From Spirochaetia bacterium (GTDB lineage: Bacteria > Spirochaetota > Spirochaetia > Treponematales > Breznakiellaceae), in assembly GCA_026002045.1 (NCBI GenBank), contig BOAV01000002.1, positions 1 through 64,000 of the forward strand: a stretch of DNA of 64,000 bases, in the 5' to 3' direction. This document shows positions 52,911-62,713 of this stretch, one piece after another. The position numbers and the translations under genes were made by a program. The first letter of the stretch is position 1, and the number at the start of each line of letters is the position of its first letter. The notes under the pieces are model-generated. The model was not told where the DNA came from. It did not search any database and was given only the letters and a program-made list of their open reading frames with translations.

Positions 52911-55900
52911 CTATACCCGCCAGACCTTGGCAACCCCGGCGCAATGGGCCAGGCTGTCAATGGATTCAGCGGTCGCGGCGGCCCCGATCTGGGTGGTGGT
53001 GCGGATCACCCGCTCCCCCTCCGGCAGGTTGAGGTGGATATACACCTGACAGGGGCCGGATGTCCCGTACAGATAATCCCGCAGGGGGAAGAGGGTCTCA
53101 TCCTGTTCCACCGCCCCCTCATTCAGCTGGATATGCACTTCCCGGAAACTGCTGTTGCTTTCTGTTTCGCTGACAGCCGGGGTGGGTTCGATCTTGTCGG
53201 ATTCTTCTTCACTGTTCATTTTTGCCGCCTTTCGCCTGAGCTTTCCTATTTCCAGCACCGAGCCTACCTTGAAGCTCAACTTATCCCGGCTCTTGTCCAG
53301 CCGCCCCTTAACCGCGATGCAATGGTCTTCTTCAACGTTGTCCCTACAGGTTTCCCAGGTATTCGGGAAAAAGACCAGATCGATTTTACCTTTATAGTCC
53401 GTAAGAGAACCAAAGGCCATGGGCTTGTTGTTCTTTTTGGCAATGATGGGATTGAGCCGGGTCAGTATTCCTATCAGGGTATACTCGCCATTTTCCGTGC
53501 CCTGTTCCGGCTTTGAAAGGTCCAGGTTTACAAACTGTTCCCAGGCTTCCCTGTATTCGTCCATGGGTTTTAAATCCGCCGATGAATTGTCCGCTGCGGT
53601 CCAAGTTGATTGGGGCCCTCCGTCGGGGGAACAGAATTCCAAAAGGTTTTCCTTTATTTTCAACCGGTCCGGGGGAAGGATCGAATCCACCCGCAGGCTC
53701 GGTTTGCCCCGCTGCAGGTCCAGCTTGCCCCTGAGGGCGATAAAATCGCCCACATCAATTTTATCCCGGCAGCCTTCCCAGGTCTTTTCAAAAAAGGCGA
53801 GGTCTATTTCGCCCCGGTAATCAGAAAGGGACCCAAAGGCCATGGACTTGCCGGCCTTGGTTATGATGGGCTTCAGGCTTGCGATGATCCCTATCAGGGT
53901 GTATTCCTGTTCAGGGGCGCTGTCCGCTTTGGAAAGATCGAGTTTCACAAACTGTTCCCACTCCGTTTTTAAACCGTCCATGGGATGGCCGGAAAAATAA
54001 AAACCGATCAGGTCCTTCTCGATTTTCAGGCGGTCCTCCCGACTCCCTTCGGGAAAGGACTCAAATGCAAAATCGGGGAATTCCTTTTCCCCTGAGTCCC
54101 CAAAGAGGCTGGTCTGCCCGAATTGCTTGTCGTCCTTGATATTCTGGGCATAATCCACCGCCCGCTCCAGATTCCCCTGGAGCACCTCCCGGCTCTGCTC
54201 AAAATGATCAAAGGCCCCGGTAAGAATGAGGAGCTCGATCACCTTCTTGCCCACGGTCTTGATGTTTACCCGGTTAAGGAAATCAATAAGGCCCTTGTAG
54301 GACCCGTCCTTGCGGCAGGCCACGATTTCCTCGGCGGAGGCCTCCCCCAGGCCCTTGATCCCCACCAGACCGTAGACGATGCGGCCGTCAACCACGGTAA
54401 AGAGGGGGCCTGAGCGGTTGATATCCGGGGGATCGATGGGGATACCCATCCGGCGGGCCTCTTCAATGTACAGGGGGAGCTTATCAACGCTGGAGATTTC
54501 GTTGGTCATGTTGGCGGCCATGAATTCCACCGGGAAATTGGCCTTAAGGTAGGCGGTCTGGTAGGCCAGCACCGCATAGGCCGCCGCGTGGCTCTTGTTG
54601 AAGCCGTACCCGGCAAAGGGGATAAGGATTTCAAAGATCCGGTCCGCGTCTTCGGCCTTATAGCCCCGTGCAATGGCGCCGGAAATAAACTTTTCCTTCT
54701 CCTTGACCATGACCTCCATCTTCTTTTTTCCCATGGCCCGGCGGAGCAGGTCCGCCTGACCCAGGCTGTACCCGGCGATGATCTGGGCCACCTGCATAAC
54801 CTGTTCCTGGTATACGATGACCCCGTAGGTCTCCTTCAGGATAGTTTCCAGGCTGGGGTCGGGGTAGACGATGGCCTGGCGGCCCTGTTTTGAAGCGATA
54901 AACTGGGGGATATTGTCCATGGGCCCCGGCCGGTAGAGGGCGTTTAAGGCGATAAGATCTTCAATGCTGTTGGGCTGAGCCTCTTTGAGGTATTTTTGCA
55001 TCCCCTCGGATTCAAACTGGAATATGCCGTAGCTTCTCCCTTCCCCCAGCATCTTAAAGACCGCCTCCGACTCCGGCGTTCCGGTCTCGGGTATTGCTTC
55101 AATGTCGAAGTTGGCGTATTCCCCGCCCCGGCGGCGGATCAGCTTTACCGAATGGTCGATAAGGTCCAGGGTTTTGAGCCCCAAAAAGTCCATCTTGACC
55201 AGGCCCTGGGGTTCAATGATATCCATGGTATACTGGCTCGCTATGCTCCCGTCTTTATGATCCATGTAGAGGGGCACGTAGTCGGTCAGGTCCGTTTTGC
55301 CGATCACCACACCCGAGGCATGGATGCTGGAATTGCGGTTCTTCCCCTCAAGCTTGCGGGCCATGGCAAAAAGTTCCTGATACTTGGGATTTTCCTCCAG
55401 CTCTTTCAGGCGGGGCTCCTGCTCAAAGGCCTTTTTCAGGTTCATCTTGGGGTCTTCCGGGATGAGCTTGGTGATCATGTTGGACTCATCAATGCTGATG
55501 TCCAGGGCCCGCGCCACATCCTTGACCGCCGCCTTGGCCTTCATGGTCCCAAAGGTGATGATCTGCCCGACTTTTTCCTTACCGTATTTTTCGGTCACAT
55601 AGTCGATCACCCGCTGCCGGCCTTCGTTGGCAAAGTCCACGTCAAAGTCCGGCATGGAGATACGTTCCGGGTTGAGGAAGCGCTCAAAAAGGAGGTTGTA
55701 CTTGATGGGATCGTTGTTGGTGATCCGCAGGGCATAGGCCACGATGGACCCTGCGCCGGAACCCCGTCCGGGGCCCACGGGGATCTCGTGCTCCTTGGCC
55801 CAGTTGATAAAGTCCGCCACGATGAGGAAGTAGCCGGGGAAACCCATGCTGATGATCACCCCAAGCTCGTATTCCGCCCGTTCGATGACTTCCGCAACCC

Positions 55901-56873
55901 TGCCGGGGTAGCGTTTTTCAAGCCCATCCATGGTGAGATGCCGCAGGTATTCGTCTGCATCGGCGAAGCCTGGGGGAATTTCAAAGTCCGGGAGCAGGGG
56001 GCCGGGGGTGGGAATCTCGGTTTTGCAGCGCTCGGCGATGCGCACCGTGTTGGCAATGGCTTCGGGGTATTCGGGGAACAGGGCCGCCATTTCGTCCCCG
56101 GTTTTAAAGTAGAATTCTTGTCCCTCAAAGCGCATCCGTTTTTCATCCCCCCGTTTGGCCTGGGTGCCGATGCAGAGGAGCAGGTCCTGGGCAATGGCGT
56201 CTTCCCGTTCCAGGTAGTGGATGTCGTTGGTCGCCACCAGGGGGATGCCGGTCCGCCGGGCAATGTCGGCGATGAGGGGGTTTACCTGTCTTTGCGCCTC
56301 GATCCCGTGGTCCTGGAGTTCCAGGTAGAAGTTGTCCTCCCCCATGAGGTCACGGAACCACCGCGCCGTTTTCTCCGCCTCTTTCAACTGCCCATCCATG
56401 ATCAGGCTGGGAATCTCCCCGGCCAGGCAGGCGGAAAGGCAGATGAGCCCCCCGTGGTATTTTTCCAGTATTTCCTTGTCGATCCGGGGTTTATAATAGA
56501 AGCCTTCGGTATAGGAAAGGGAAGAGAGCTTCATCAAATTCCGGTAGCCCTCCTCACAGGTGGCAAGGAGTACCAGGTGGTAGTATTTTGTGGCGTTTTC
56601 CCCGCCCTTATGCTCATGCCGGGAACCGGGGGCCATGTAAAATTCGCTGCCGATAATGGGATGCACCGGCGCCCGGTCCTTGGGCAGGGGGTGATCCTTG
56701 TCGCCCTGGCAGGCGGCGGCAAATTTCAGCACCCCAAACATGTTGCCGTGGTCGGTGATGGCAAGGTGCTTCATGCCCAGGGAAGCCGCTTTTGCCGCCA
56801 GATTTTCCACCGAAGCGGCGCCGTCCAATAAGGAATAGTCCGAATGGACGTGTAGATGAACAAAATCGGTCAT
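52911..56873 (-). CDS. dnaE: DNA polymerase III alpha subunit with duplicated OB domain
   Basis: This replicative polymerase of 1320 residues is longer than the usual ~1160. The N-terminal PHP domain has 'FVHLHVHSDYSLLDGAAS' and 'HLAITDHGNMFGVLKF'. The polymerase core shows 'GFPGYFLIVADFINWAKE', 'GPGRGSGAGSIVAYAL' and 'PDFDVDFANEGRQRVIDYV' (catalytic Asp pair, ~405). The helix-hairpin-helix region is near 'VYGLVGIKGLGEASAEEIV'. The C-terminus carries two copies of an OB-fold unit (~970-1075 and ~1110-1210). Each starts with 'EQFV.LDLSK' and contains 'YTLIGI', 'MAFGSL.DY.G.IDL.FF' and 'W..CRD'. Only one OB fold is usual. Confidence 0.96.
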   Translation of the reverse strand: MTDFVHLHVHSDYSLLDGAASVENLAAKAASLGMKHLAITDHGNMFGVLKFAAACQGDKDHPLPKDRAPVHPIIGSEFYMAPGSRHEHKGGENATKYYHLVLLATCEEGYRNLMKLSSLSYTEGFYYKPRIDKEILEKYHGGLICLSACLAGEIPSLIMDGQLKEAEKTARWFRDLMGEDNFYLELQDHGIEAQRQVNPLIADIARRTGIPLVATNDIHYLEREDAIAQDLLLCIGTQAKRGDEKRMRFEGQEFYFKTGDEMAALFPEYPEAIANTVRIAERCKTEIPTPGPLLPDFEIPPGFADADEYLRHLTMDGLEKRYPGRVAEVIERAEYELGVIISMGFPGYFLIVADFINWAKEHEIPVGPGRGSGAGSIVAYALRITNNDPIKYNLLFERFLNPERISMPDFDVDFANEGRQRVIDYVTEKYGKEKVGQIITFGTMKAKAAVKDVARALDISIDESNMITKLIPEDPKMNLKKAFEQEPRLKELEENPKYQELFAMARKLEGKNRNSSIHASGVVIGKTDLTDYVPLYMDHKDGSIASQYTMDIIEPQGLVKMDFLGLKTLDLIDHSVKLIRRRGGEYANFDIEAIPETGTPESEAVFKMLGEGRSYGIFQFESEGMQKYLKEAQPNSIEDLIALNALYRPGPMDNIPQFIASKQGRQAIVYPDPSLETILKETYGVIVYQEQVMQVAQIIAGYSLGQADLLRRAMGKKKMEVMVKEKEKFISGAIARGYKAEDADRIFEILIPFAGYGFNKSHAAAYAVLAYQTAYLKANFPVEFMAANMTNEISSVDKLPLYIEEARRMGIPIDPPDINRSGPLFTVVDGRIVYGLVGIKGLGEASAEEIVACRKDGSYKGLIDFLNRVNIKTVGKKVIELLILTGAFDHFEQSREVLQGNLERAVDYAQNIKDDKQFGQTSLFGDSGEKEFPDFAFESFPEGSREDRLKIEKDLIGFYFSGHPMDGLKTEWEQFVKLDLSKADSAPEQEYTLIGIIASLKPIITKAGKSMAFGSLSDYRGEIDLAFFEKTWEGCRDKIDVGDFIALRGKLDLQRGKPSLRVDSILPPDRLKIKENLLEFCSPDGGPQSTWTAADNSSADLKPMDEYREAWEQFVNLDLSKPEQGTENGEYTLIGILTRLNPIIAKKNNKPMAFGSLTDYKGKIDLVFFPNTWETCRDNVEEDHCIAVKGRLDKSRDKLSFKVGSVLEIGKLRRKAAKMNSEEESDKIEPTPAVSETESNSSFREVHIQLNEGAVEQDETLFPLRDYLYGTSGPCQVYIHLNLPEGERVIRTTTQIGAAATAESIDSLAHCAGVAKVWRV

Positions 56874-56912
56874 GATTCTACCATACCGTTAAAACCTGTT
56901 ATTACTCAAGAC

Positions 56913-56941
56913 TTGACAAGTTTTCCCTGAATTGCTAGGAT
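56913..56941 (+). promoter_or_regulatory. Promoter of the amino-acid ABC operon
   Basis: TTGACA (56913-56918), a 17-nt spacer and TAGGAT (56936-56941) lie about 128 nt before the start codon at 57070. The -35 is perfect. The intervening leader (56942-57069) holds no visible riboswitch. Confidence 0.65.
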
Positions 56942-57069
56942 ATCTAAAGTTTATTAAACCAATCGGAGAACAAGTAAATAAGAACGCTGCCCCCGGGGCC
57001 TTGGCTGCCGGTTATAATTATGCGCTTACAGGTTTTATAAACCTGGTATTTATATTCAAGGAGTATGTG

Positions 57070-57921
57070 ATGAAAAGAACAAAGATCGTTTTTCTGACCT
57101 TGGCAGTAGCGGTACTGGCCGCAGGCCTTGTCTACGCCGGAGGCTCTTCCGAGAAGAAGAGTTCCGCCGCCGCCCCGGCGGTACAGAAGGTCCGGGTGGC
57201 CCATACCCAGACCAATGTGCCCTACAACTTTGTCAACGACAAGGGAGAATCCGACGGGTTTGAGGTGGCGGTGATCAAGGCGGTGGACGCCCTGCTCACG
57301 GACTATGAGTTTGAATTCGTCCCCACCTCGGACGACGACCTCCTCATTGGTATTGAATCGGGGAAATACGCCCTGGGCACCAAGGGCGCCTGGGTCACCG
57401 AGGAGCGGAAGCAGAAGTTTATCATCCCCAGCCGCTATGTGGCGGCCAGCGTTATCGGCATAGCCTACCGGACCGAGACGGCCAATCAGATTAAGGACCT
57501 GGAATCCTTTGCCAAATTTTCAGGCAAACTGGTACCCATTCCGCCCTCAAGCGCCCAATTTGCCGTGGTGGAAGATTTTAACAAGGCCCATCCGGCCAGT
57601 CCCATCAAACTGCTCCCCTCGGATATTTTTATCATCCCCGACGCCTATACCTGGGTGGTGGAAGGCCGCTACGACGCCTTCTTTGACCTCAAGCTCGCCT
57701 TCCAGAATACCGTGGTCGATGAAAAAGGCGCCTGGCACAGCTATGCGAACAGGCTTTCCTACCTGCCCTACAAGGCCATCCCCACCTATCCCCTGATCAA
57801 CAAGAAGTTCCAGGATCTGGCGGACAAGTACGATGCGGCCATTGAAAAGCTTACCGCCGACGGCACCATCCGCAGGCTTTCCGAACAGTACTTTGGGGAG
57901 GATATTTTTCAGTACATCTAG
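57070..57921 (+). CDS. Polar amino-acid ABC transporter, substrate-binding protein
   Basis: The 283-residue exported protein begins with a signal peptide (MKRTKIVFLTLAVAVLAAGL, then VYAGGSS, likely cut after YA). The mature part fits the family-3 binding proteins: 'VPYNFVNDKGESDGFEVAVI', 'GIESGKYALGTKGAWVTEER' and 'GRYDAFFDLKLAFQNT'. The start at 57070 follows CAAGGAG by 6 nt; an upstream in-frame ATG at 56932 overlaps the promoter. It is the first gene of a four-gene operon with two permeases and an ATPase. The exact amino acid is not predictable. Confidence 0.93.
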   Translation: MKRTKIVFLTLAVAVLAAGLVYAGGSSEKKSSAAAPAVQKVRVAHTQTNVPYNFVNDKGESDGFEVAVIKAVDALLTDYEFEFVPTSDDDLLIGIESGKYALGTKGAWVTEERKQKFIIPSRYVAASVIGIAYRTETANQIKDLESFAKFSGKLVPIPPSSAQFAVVEDFNKAHPASPIKLLPSDIFIIPDAYTWVVEGRYDAFFDLKLAFQNTVVDEKGAWHSYANRLSYLPYKAIPTYPLINKKFQDLADKYDAAIEKLTADGTIRRLSEQYFGEDIFQYI

Positions 57922-57942
57922 GTGAGATGACGGGGGGAAAAC

Positions 57943-58650
57943 GTGGACAGGCCTTTTTTTCCGGCTTTTATCATTAAGGTCATTCCCAATTTGCTCGTCT
58001 TCCTCCCCGTTACTTTGCTTACCATGGCGGGGACCGTTTTGCTCGGCTCCGCCCTTGGTTTTATCCTGGCCCGCGCCCGCCTTCGGCCGGCCCTGATACC
58101 CCGGAAGCTTTCCGAAGCCTATACCATGGCCATGCGCTGCACCCCCTCAATAGTATTATTGTTTATTGTCTATTACGGTCTGCCCGAACTGTTCCAGGCC
58201 CTTTTTGATGTGGATATCAACAACTGGTACAAGGGCATTTTTGTTATCCTGACCCTGACACTGCTCTTTGCCGCCACCATGAGCGAGGTGATGCGTTCCG
58301 CCTATCAGGCCATCGACAAGGGCCAGCGGGAAGCGGCGGTAAGCATCGGCCTCAGCGAGACCCAGGCATTTTTCCGCATTGTCCTGCCGCAGGCGGTGGT
58401 GGTGGCCCTGCCCAACTTCGGCAACGCCCTTATCAATCTGATGAAGGAAGGGGCCCTGGCCTACACCATCGGTTTCATCGACATGATGGGCCAGGGAACC
58501 CTGATCATTTCCCGGAACTACGGTTCCTACGGTCTTGAAACCTACATCGCCCTGGCTATTATTTATTGGGGCCTTACCATCATTATCGAAAAGAATTTTC
58601 AGCGCATAGAAAAACGGCTCTCCCGGGGCAAGAGGAGCGTGGCCCAATAA
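57943..58650 (+). CDS. Polar amino-acid ABC transporter permease 1
   Basis: The 235-residue permease has five or six membrane segments and the family motif 'SEVMRSAYQAIDKGQREAAVSIGLS', whose EAA-type loop docks on the ATPase. It belongs to the HisMQ/GlnP type. It starts with GTG 21 nt after the binding-protein gene, with GGGGGG upstream, and overlaps the second permease by one base (TAATG). Confidence 0.93.
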   Translation: MDRPFFPAFIIKVIPNLLVFLPVTLLTMAGTVLLGSALGFILARARLRPALIPRKLSEAYTMAMRCTPSIVLLFIVYYGLPELFQALFDVDINNWYKGIFVILTLTLLFAATMSEVMRSAYQAIDKGQREAAVSIGLSETQAFFRIVLPQAVVVALPNFGNALINLMKEGALAYTIGFIDMMGQGTLIISRNYGSYGLETYIALAIIYWGLTIIIEKNFQRIEKRLSRGKRSVAQ

Positions 58651-59384
58651 TGGAACTGAATGTTCAATTCATGATCAGGACTTTTCTCCTGGCCCTCCGC
58701 GCCGTTCCGGTCACCATGGAAATTACCCTGGCGGCCCTGGCCTTCGCCGTACCGGTGGGCTTCTTTATGGCCATCAGCCGCATCTATAAAGTAAAATTGT
58801 TGCAGCAATTCGTTACCCTCTATGTTTCCTTTGTCCGGGGCACCCCCATAGTGCTCCAGATTCTGATTATCTACAGTCTCCTGCCCAGCCTTCTGAATGC
58901 TTTTGTAAAACAGATGGGGCTGGGGATCAATGTCTTTGACATCAATCCCATCCTCTACGCCTTTGTGGTTTTTGCCCTGAATACCACCGCCGGGCTTTCG
59001 GAGATTTTCCGGTCGGCGCTGCTCACGGTGGAACGGGGGCAGCTTGAGGCGGCTTTGGCAGGGGGGCTTTCTCCTGTGCAGGGCTATGTCAGAATTATTA
59101 TTCCCCAGGCCCTGGTTTCAGCGCTGCCGAATATTTGTAACATTACCATCAATCTGATCAAGAGCACTTCCCTGGCTTTTATCATGACCGTTAAGGATAT
59201 TACCGCTGTGGCAAAGATCGCCGCTTCCTACGGGTACAATTACATAGAAGCGTATCTGGATATTTTTGTTATTTACATAATCATCTGCGGGGTGTGCCAA
59301 TGGCTCTTCACCCTGGCGGAAAATCATCTGGGGACTTACAAGGGCTTAAACAGGTTTCCCCAGCGCGCGGCGGGCAGGGGGTAG
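58650..59384 (+). CDS. Polar amino-acid ABC transporter permease 2
   Basis: The 244-residue permease pairs with the first to make the heterodimeric channel. It shows '[20 protein letters not shown]' (family N-terminal core) and '[27 protein letters not shown]' at the EAA loop. The start at 58650 gives the TAATG overlap with permease 1. It ends 2 nt before the ATPase start. Confidence 0.93.
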   Translation: MELNVQFMIRTFLLALRAVPVTMEITLAALAFAVPVGFFMAISRIYKVKLLQQFVTLYVSFVRGTPIVLQILIIYSLLPSLLNAFVKQMGLGINVFDINPILYAFVVFALNTTAGLSEIFRSALLTVERGQLEAALAGGLSPVQGYVRIIIPQALVSALPNICNITINLIKSTSLAFIMTVKDITAVAKIAASYGYNYIEAYLDIFVIYIIICGVCQWLFTLAENHLGTYKGLNRFPQRAAGRG

Positions 59385-59386
59385 TA

Positions 59387-60142
59387 ATGCTGCAGGTCAG
59401 GAATATTCACAAGGCATTCCACAAGAATGAAGTTTTAAAGGGCGTCTCTATTCGGGTTGAGAAGGGAGATGTGGTAGTAATTCTGGGGCCCAGCGGTTCG
59501 GGGAAAACAACTTTTCTGCGGTGTATCAACTTTCTTGAAAAGGCGGACCAGGGGGAGATCAGCTTTGATGATATGACCGTGGATATTAACCACGCCGGTT
59601 CCGCCGACATTTCCCGGATTCGCAAACGTACCGCCTTTGTATTTCAGAACTACAACCTCTTTAACAACAAGACCGCCCTGGAGAATGTTACCGAAGGACT
59701 CATCATCGGCCGCAGGGTTCCCAAAGATATCGCCATTGCCACCGCTACCCAGGCCCTGAAAAAGGTGGGCCTGGCGGACCGGCTGGACTATTACCCCTCC
59801 CAGCTTTCCGGGGGACAGCAGCAGCGGGTGGGCATAGCCCGGGCCATCGCGGTAAACCCCGATGTGATCCTCTTTGATGAACCCACCAGCGCCCTGGACC
59901 CGGAACTGATAGGTGAAGTCCTGGGGGTGATGAAGCAGCTTGCCCATGAGGGTACGACCATGGTGGTGGTAACCCACGAAATGTCCTTTGCCCAGGATGT
60001 GGCCAACCATATCGTTTTTATGGACGGCGGCGTTATCGTGGAGGAAGGCCCCCCCCGGGAGGTCTTTCTCCACCCGAAGGAAGAACGGACCAGATCCTTC
60101 CTCCGGCGGATCAATTTTTCCGGCGGGGATTATCTGATCTGA
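59387..60142 (+). CDS. Polar amino-acid ABC transporter ATP-binding protein
   Basis: The 251-residue ATPase has Walker A '[15 protein letters not shown]', Q-loop '[12 protein letters not shown]', signature '[14 protein letters not shown]', Walker B '[14 protein letters not shown]' and the H-loop in 'VVTHEMSF'. It energises the two permeases. ATG at 59387 follows CAGGGGG; earlier in-frame codons are inside permease 2. A strong hairpin follows the stop. Confidence 0.95.
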   Translation: MLQVRNIHKAFHKNEVLKGVSIRVEKGDVVVILGPSGSGKTTFLRCINFLEKADQGEISFDDMTVDINHAGSADISRIRKRTAFVFQNYNLFNNKTALENVTEGLIIGRRVPKDIAIATATQALKKVGLADRLDYYPSQLSGGQQQRVGIARAIAVNPDVILFDEPTSALDPELIGEVLGVMKQLAHEGTTMVVVTHEMSFAQDVANHIVFMDGGVIVEEGPPREVFLHPKEERTRSFLRRINFSGGDYLI

Positions 60143-60155
60143 GAGCGTTGAGCTG

Positions 60156-60182
60156 GTTCCAAAACTCGGTTAGTTTTGGAAC
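60156..60182 (+). terminator. Terminator-like hairpin after the amino-acid ABC operon
   Basis: GTTCCAAAACT (60156-60166) and AGTTTTGGAAC (60172-60182) form a perfect 11-bp stem with a CGGTT loop. The tail TGCTTCATTTT is only partly T-rich, so termination may be weak or bidirectional. Confidence 0.6.
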
Positions 60183-60240
60183 TGCTTCATTTTACAAAGA
60201 ATGGCTTTTTTTCTTGATATAGTGTAAACTATGAACTGGT

Positions 60241-60972
60241 ATGGAAGATCAGGAATCCCGTGCGCTGGAACATATTTGGAAACTTCTCAAGGATGAGGCG
60301 GTTCCGGAATTGGACGGCCCCTTGCGGAATATCCCCCGGCTGCAGGAAATTCACCGTGAAGTTAAGGCCCTGCGGGAGCTTGCGGACAGCCTTCGGGATG
60401 AGATAAATCTGCGCAATTTAAGCATGGCGGCCCTTCAGAAACGGGAATCCCAGTTCAGGTATCTGGCCAGCCATGATCCCCTTACGGGCGCCCTGAACCG
60501 CCGTTCCTTTATGGAGCAGGCGGGCTCGGACCTCAGAACCGCCGCTCTTGAGGGCGTCCCCTGCAGTATCGTGATGATGGATCTCGATTATTTCAAGGTT
60601 TTCAACGATACTTGGGGGCATCAGGCAGGGGACGAGGCACTGCGGCACGTGGTGACGGTTATTTCATCCCTTTTGCGGAAGAATGATTTTCTGGGCCGGT
60701 ACGGCGGGGAGGAATTTGTGTTCTTCTTCAACCATGCGGATCGGAACACGGGGATCGCCGTTGCCGAACGGATGCGGGAAGCCATCGCCGGATCGTCGAT
60801 CCGGGTTAAATCCGCCCAGGTGATCATTACCGCCAGTTTTGGCGTTTGCATAGCGGAGTCTGTTGAAGGCTCTGCGGCTGTGGTTCCCCTGGAATCTCTT
60901 ATACATAATGCGGACCTTGCCCTCTACCGGGCAAAGGCGGAAGGCCGCAACCGGGTGGTATGCCATTTATGA
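60241..60972 (+). CDS. Cytoplasmic diguanylate cyclase (GGDEF)
   Basis: This 243-residue protein has an N-terminal ~75-residue helical segment with no recognisable sensor, then a full GGDEF domain from 'FRYLASHDPLTGALNRRSF'. The active site is 'RYGGEEFVFFF', and the inhibitory I-site RKND (RxxD) lies five residues before it. 'MMDLDYFKVFNDTWGHQAGD' and 'NADLALYRAKAEGRNRVV' are also typical. Product-inhibited c-di-GMP synthesis is expected. It overlaps the next small gene by ATGA. Confidence 0.92.
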   Translation: MEDQESRALEHIWKLLKDEAVPELDGPLRNIPRLQEIHREVKALRELADSLRDEINLRNLSMAALQKRESQFRYLASHDPLTGALNRRSFMEQAGSDLRTAALEGVPCSIVMMDLDYFKVFNDTWGHQAGDEALRHVVTVISSLLRKNDFLGRYGGEEFVFFFNHADRNTGIAVAERMREAIAGSSIRVKSAQVIITASFGVCIAESVEGSAAVVPLESLIHNADLALYRAKAEGRNRVVCHL

Positions 60973-61355
60973 AGATTGAGTTATTTACCTTTTGCGACTT
61001 TGCCCAGGAAAACGGCGGCAAGCTTACCGTAGTGGGAACCTTCGACACGATCATCTCCCGGAATTTCCCCTGTGTCCATCCCCAGCTTTCGGTGGTGATC
61101 CGTCTGCGCTTCGACCTCTGGGAATTTTCCAACCACAGTTTCCGCATCGAAACCCGCGACCTTGACGGCGAAATGAACATGGAAACCATCACCGGCAATG
61201 TGGAGGTCAAGGGCGTGGGCAACGCCACCGCCGTTTCCCACCTGGTCTTTACGATCTCCAACCTCCATTTCAACAGCAGCGGCGTGGTAAACTTTGTGCT
61301 CTACATTGATGACAAGGAGCTGAATTCGATACCCCTGTATATCAGGAAGGGATAA
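60969..61355 (+). CDS. Conserved hypothetical protein, DUF6941-like
   Basis: The 128-residue beta-rich protein begins 'MKIELFTFCDFAQENGGKLT' and continues 'VVGTFDTIISRNFPCVHPQL'. These resemble the 'cDyA...gKl.iiGiFd' start of DUF6941 proteins. The fold predicted from alternating strands is a jelly-roll-like sandwich. It overlaps the GGDEF stop by 4 nt and is likely translated with it, which hints at a c-di-GMP link. Function unknown. Repeat d begins 7 nt after its stop. Confidence 0.6.
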   Translation: MKIELFTFCDFAQENGGKLTVVGTFDTIISRNFPCVHPQLSVVIRLRFDLWEFSNHSFRIETRDLDGEMNMETITGNVEVKGVGNATAVSHLVFTISNLHFNSSGVVNFVLYIDDKELNSIPLYIRKG

Positions 61356-61362
61356 TGAGCGC

Positions 61363-61422
61363 CAGCCCCCCTGCAACCGTGCTTCCCCACGGGCACAGAC
61401 ACGGTGGCGGGAGGGCAGCGCT
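61363..61422. repeat. Fold-back repeat (d), left half only
   Basis: CAGCCCCCCTGCAACCG (61363-61379) plus about 43 nt that match the left arm of repeat c nearly base for base ('CACGGGCACAGACACGG', 'GGCGGGAGGGC'). The right-hand inverted end is not present, so the copy is a truncated remnant. Confidence 0.75.
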
Positions 61423-61512
61423 TTGTCGGTTTCCTTTGGGCCATAAAGAAAGGCCGCCTCACTTCTCATTCCCTATTAATCCGTGGTATATTCTCACCAA
61501 TGGAGAGTAACA

Positions 61513-62625
61513 ATGCTATACAGAGATTACGGAACAACCGGTAAAAAAGTATCGCTCCTGGGATTCGGGGGGATGCGCTTTGGGAAGATTGACGATGCGG
61601 AGGCCTGCGCCCGCATGATGGTGACCGCCGCCGAGGGCGGGGTGAACTATTTTGATACCGCCCCGGCTTATTTCGGGACCAAGAGCGAGGAGGTCTTCGG
61701 CAAGGGGCTTGCGGAGCTGCGGCAGCGGAAGCTGCCCTACTATGTGGCCACCAAGACCTTCGCGACCACCGAAAAGGGCATCAGAACCGAGATTGAGGGC
61801 CAGCTCAAACGGCTGAATGTACCGGCCATCGACTTTTATCATGCCTGGTGCATCACCAGCCTGGATAATTGGCAGGAACGGAAAAAAGACGGCCTTCTTG
61901 ACACATTCCGCAAGCTTAAAGAAGAAAAACTCATCAACCATATCTGCGTTTCAAGCCATCTGGTACGGGATGAGATCAAGGAACTCCTGATGGAAGGGGT
62001 CTTTGAGGGGGTGCTTTTCGGTTATTCGGCCTATAACTTCAAAACCCGGGAACCGGCCTTTGACGCCATCCGGGCCAAAAAACTCGGCGCGGTGCTGATG
62101 AACCCCCTGGGGGGCGGTATCATCCCCCAGCATCCGAAACTGTTTGAATTCCTCAAGCACAGCCCCGATGAGCCCATCACCCATGCGGCGCTGCGTTTCC
62201 TCTGGGACCACAGGGACATCAGCGTTACCCTGGTGGGCTTTAATGACGAAGCCCAGGTAAAGGACGCCATCAAGGCCATCGACGGCTACCAGCCCCGGAC
62301 CGAGGCCGAGCTTGCCGCAGTAAAGGCCGGGGCCTCGGCGTCCTTTGAGGGGCTCTGCACGGGCTGCGCCTACTGCGATGACTGCCCCCAGGGGATTCCG
62401 ATCCCCAAGTTCATGGACTCCTACAACCAGAAGCTCCTCAACGACAACCCGGACAGGGATGTTATTGCCGGCCGCCTGAAGGGTCACTGGAACGTGGATA
62501 TCGCAAAAGCCAGAGATTGCATCGCCTGCGGCCAATGCGAAAGCGCCTGCACCCAGCACATCAACATCATCGAACGGCTCAAGATCATTGGCGGAATAAA
62601 TCCGCCCGGTGGTAAATCCGCCTAA
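61513..62625 (+). CDS. Aldo/keto reductase with C-terminal 4Fe-4S domain
   Basis: The 370-residue oxidoreductase has a (beta/alpha)8 barrel: 'LLGFGGMRFGKIDDAEAC', 'GGVNYFDTAPAYFGTKSEEV' (Asp and catalytic Tyr), 'YYVATKTFATTEKGI' (Lys) and 'DFYHAWCITSLDNW' (His). It ends with two cysteine sets: 'CTGCAYCDDCPQGIPI' and 'CIACGQCESACTQHINI', which bind one or two Fe-S clusters. This domain pairing is common in anaerobes and suggests ferredoxin-linked reduction. The substrate is unknown. ATG follows GGAGAG by 7 nt. Confidence 0.93.
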   Translation: MLYRDYGTTGKKVSLLGFGGMRFGKIDDAEACARMMVTAAEGGVNYFDTAPAYFGTKSEEVFGKGLAELRQRKLPYYVATKTFATTEKGIRTEIEGQLKRLNVPAIDFYHAWCITSLDNWQERKKDGLLDTFRKLKEEKLINHICVSSHLVRDEIKELLMEGVFEGVLFGYSAYNFKTREPAFDAIRAKKLGAVLMNPLGGGIIPQHPKLFEFLKHSPDEPITHAALRFLWDHRDISVTLVGFNDEAQVKDAIKAIDGYQPRTEAELAAVKAGASASFEGLCTGCAYCDDCPQGIPIPKFMDSYNQKLLNDNPDRDVIAGRLKGHWNVDIAKARDCIACGQCESACTQHINIIERLKIIGGINPPGGKSA

Positions 62626-62713
62626 GCGGCAGGACAGCGCATGATCATCCCTGAAGGGAGTCTCCAAATCCCAATAGGAAGATGCCCATTTCCCCCATTC
62701 TTTTTTAATAACT

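Noticed and set aside
54996..56831. Open frame of 611 codons on the plus strand opposite dnaE
   Set aside because: It is antisense to a well-conserved dnaE and has no recognisable product; GC-rich DNA leaves long open frames on the other strand.
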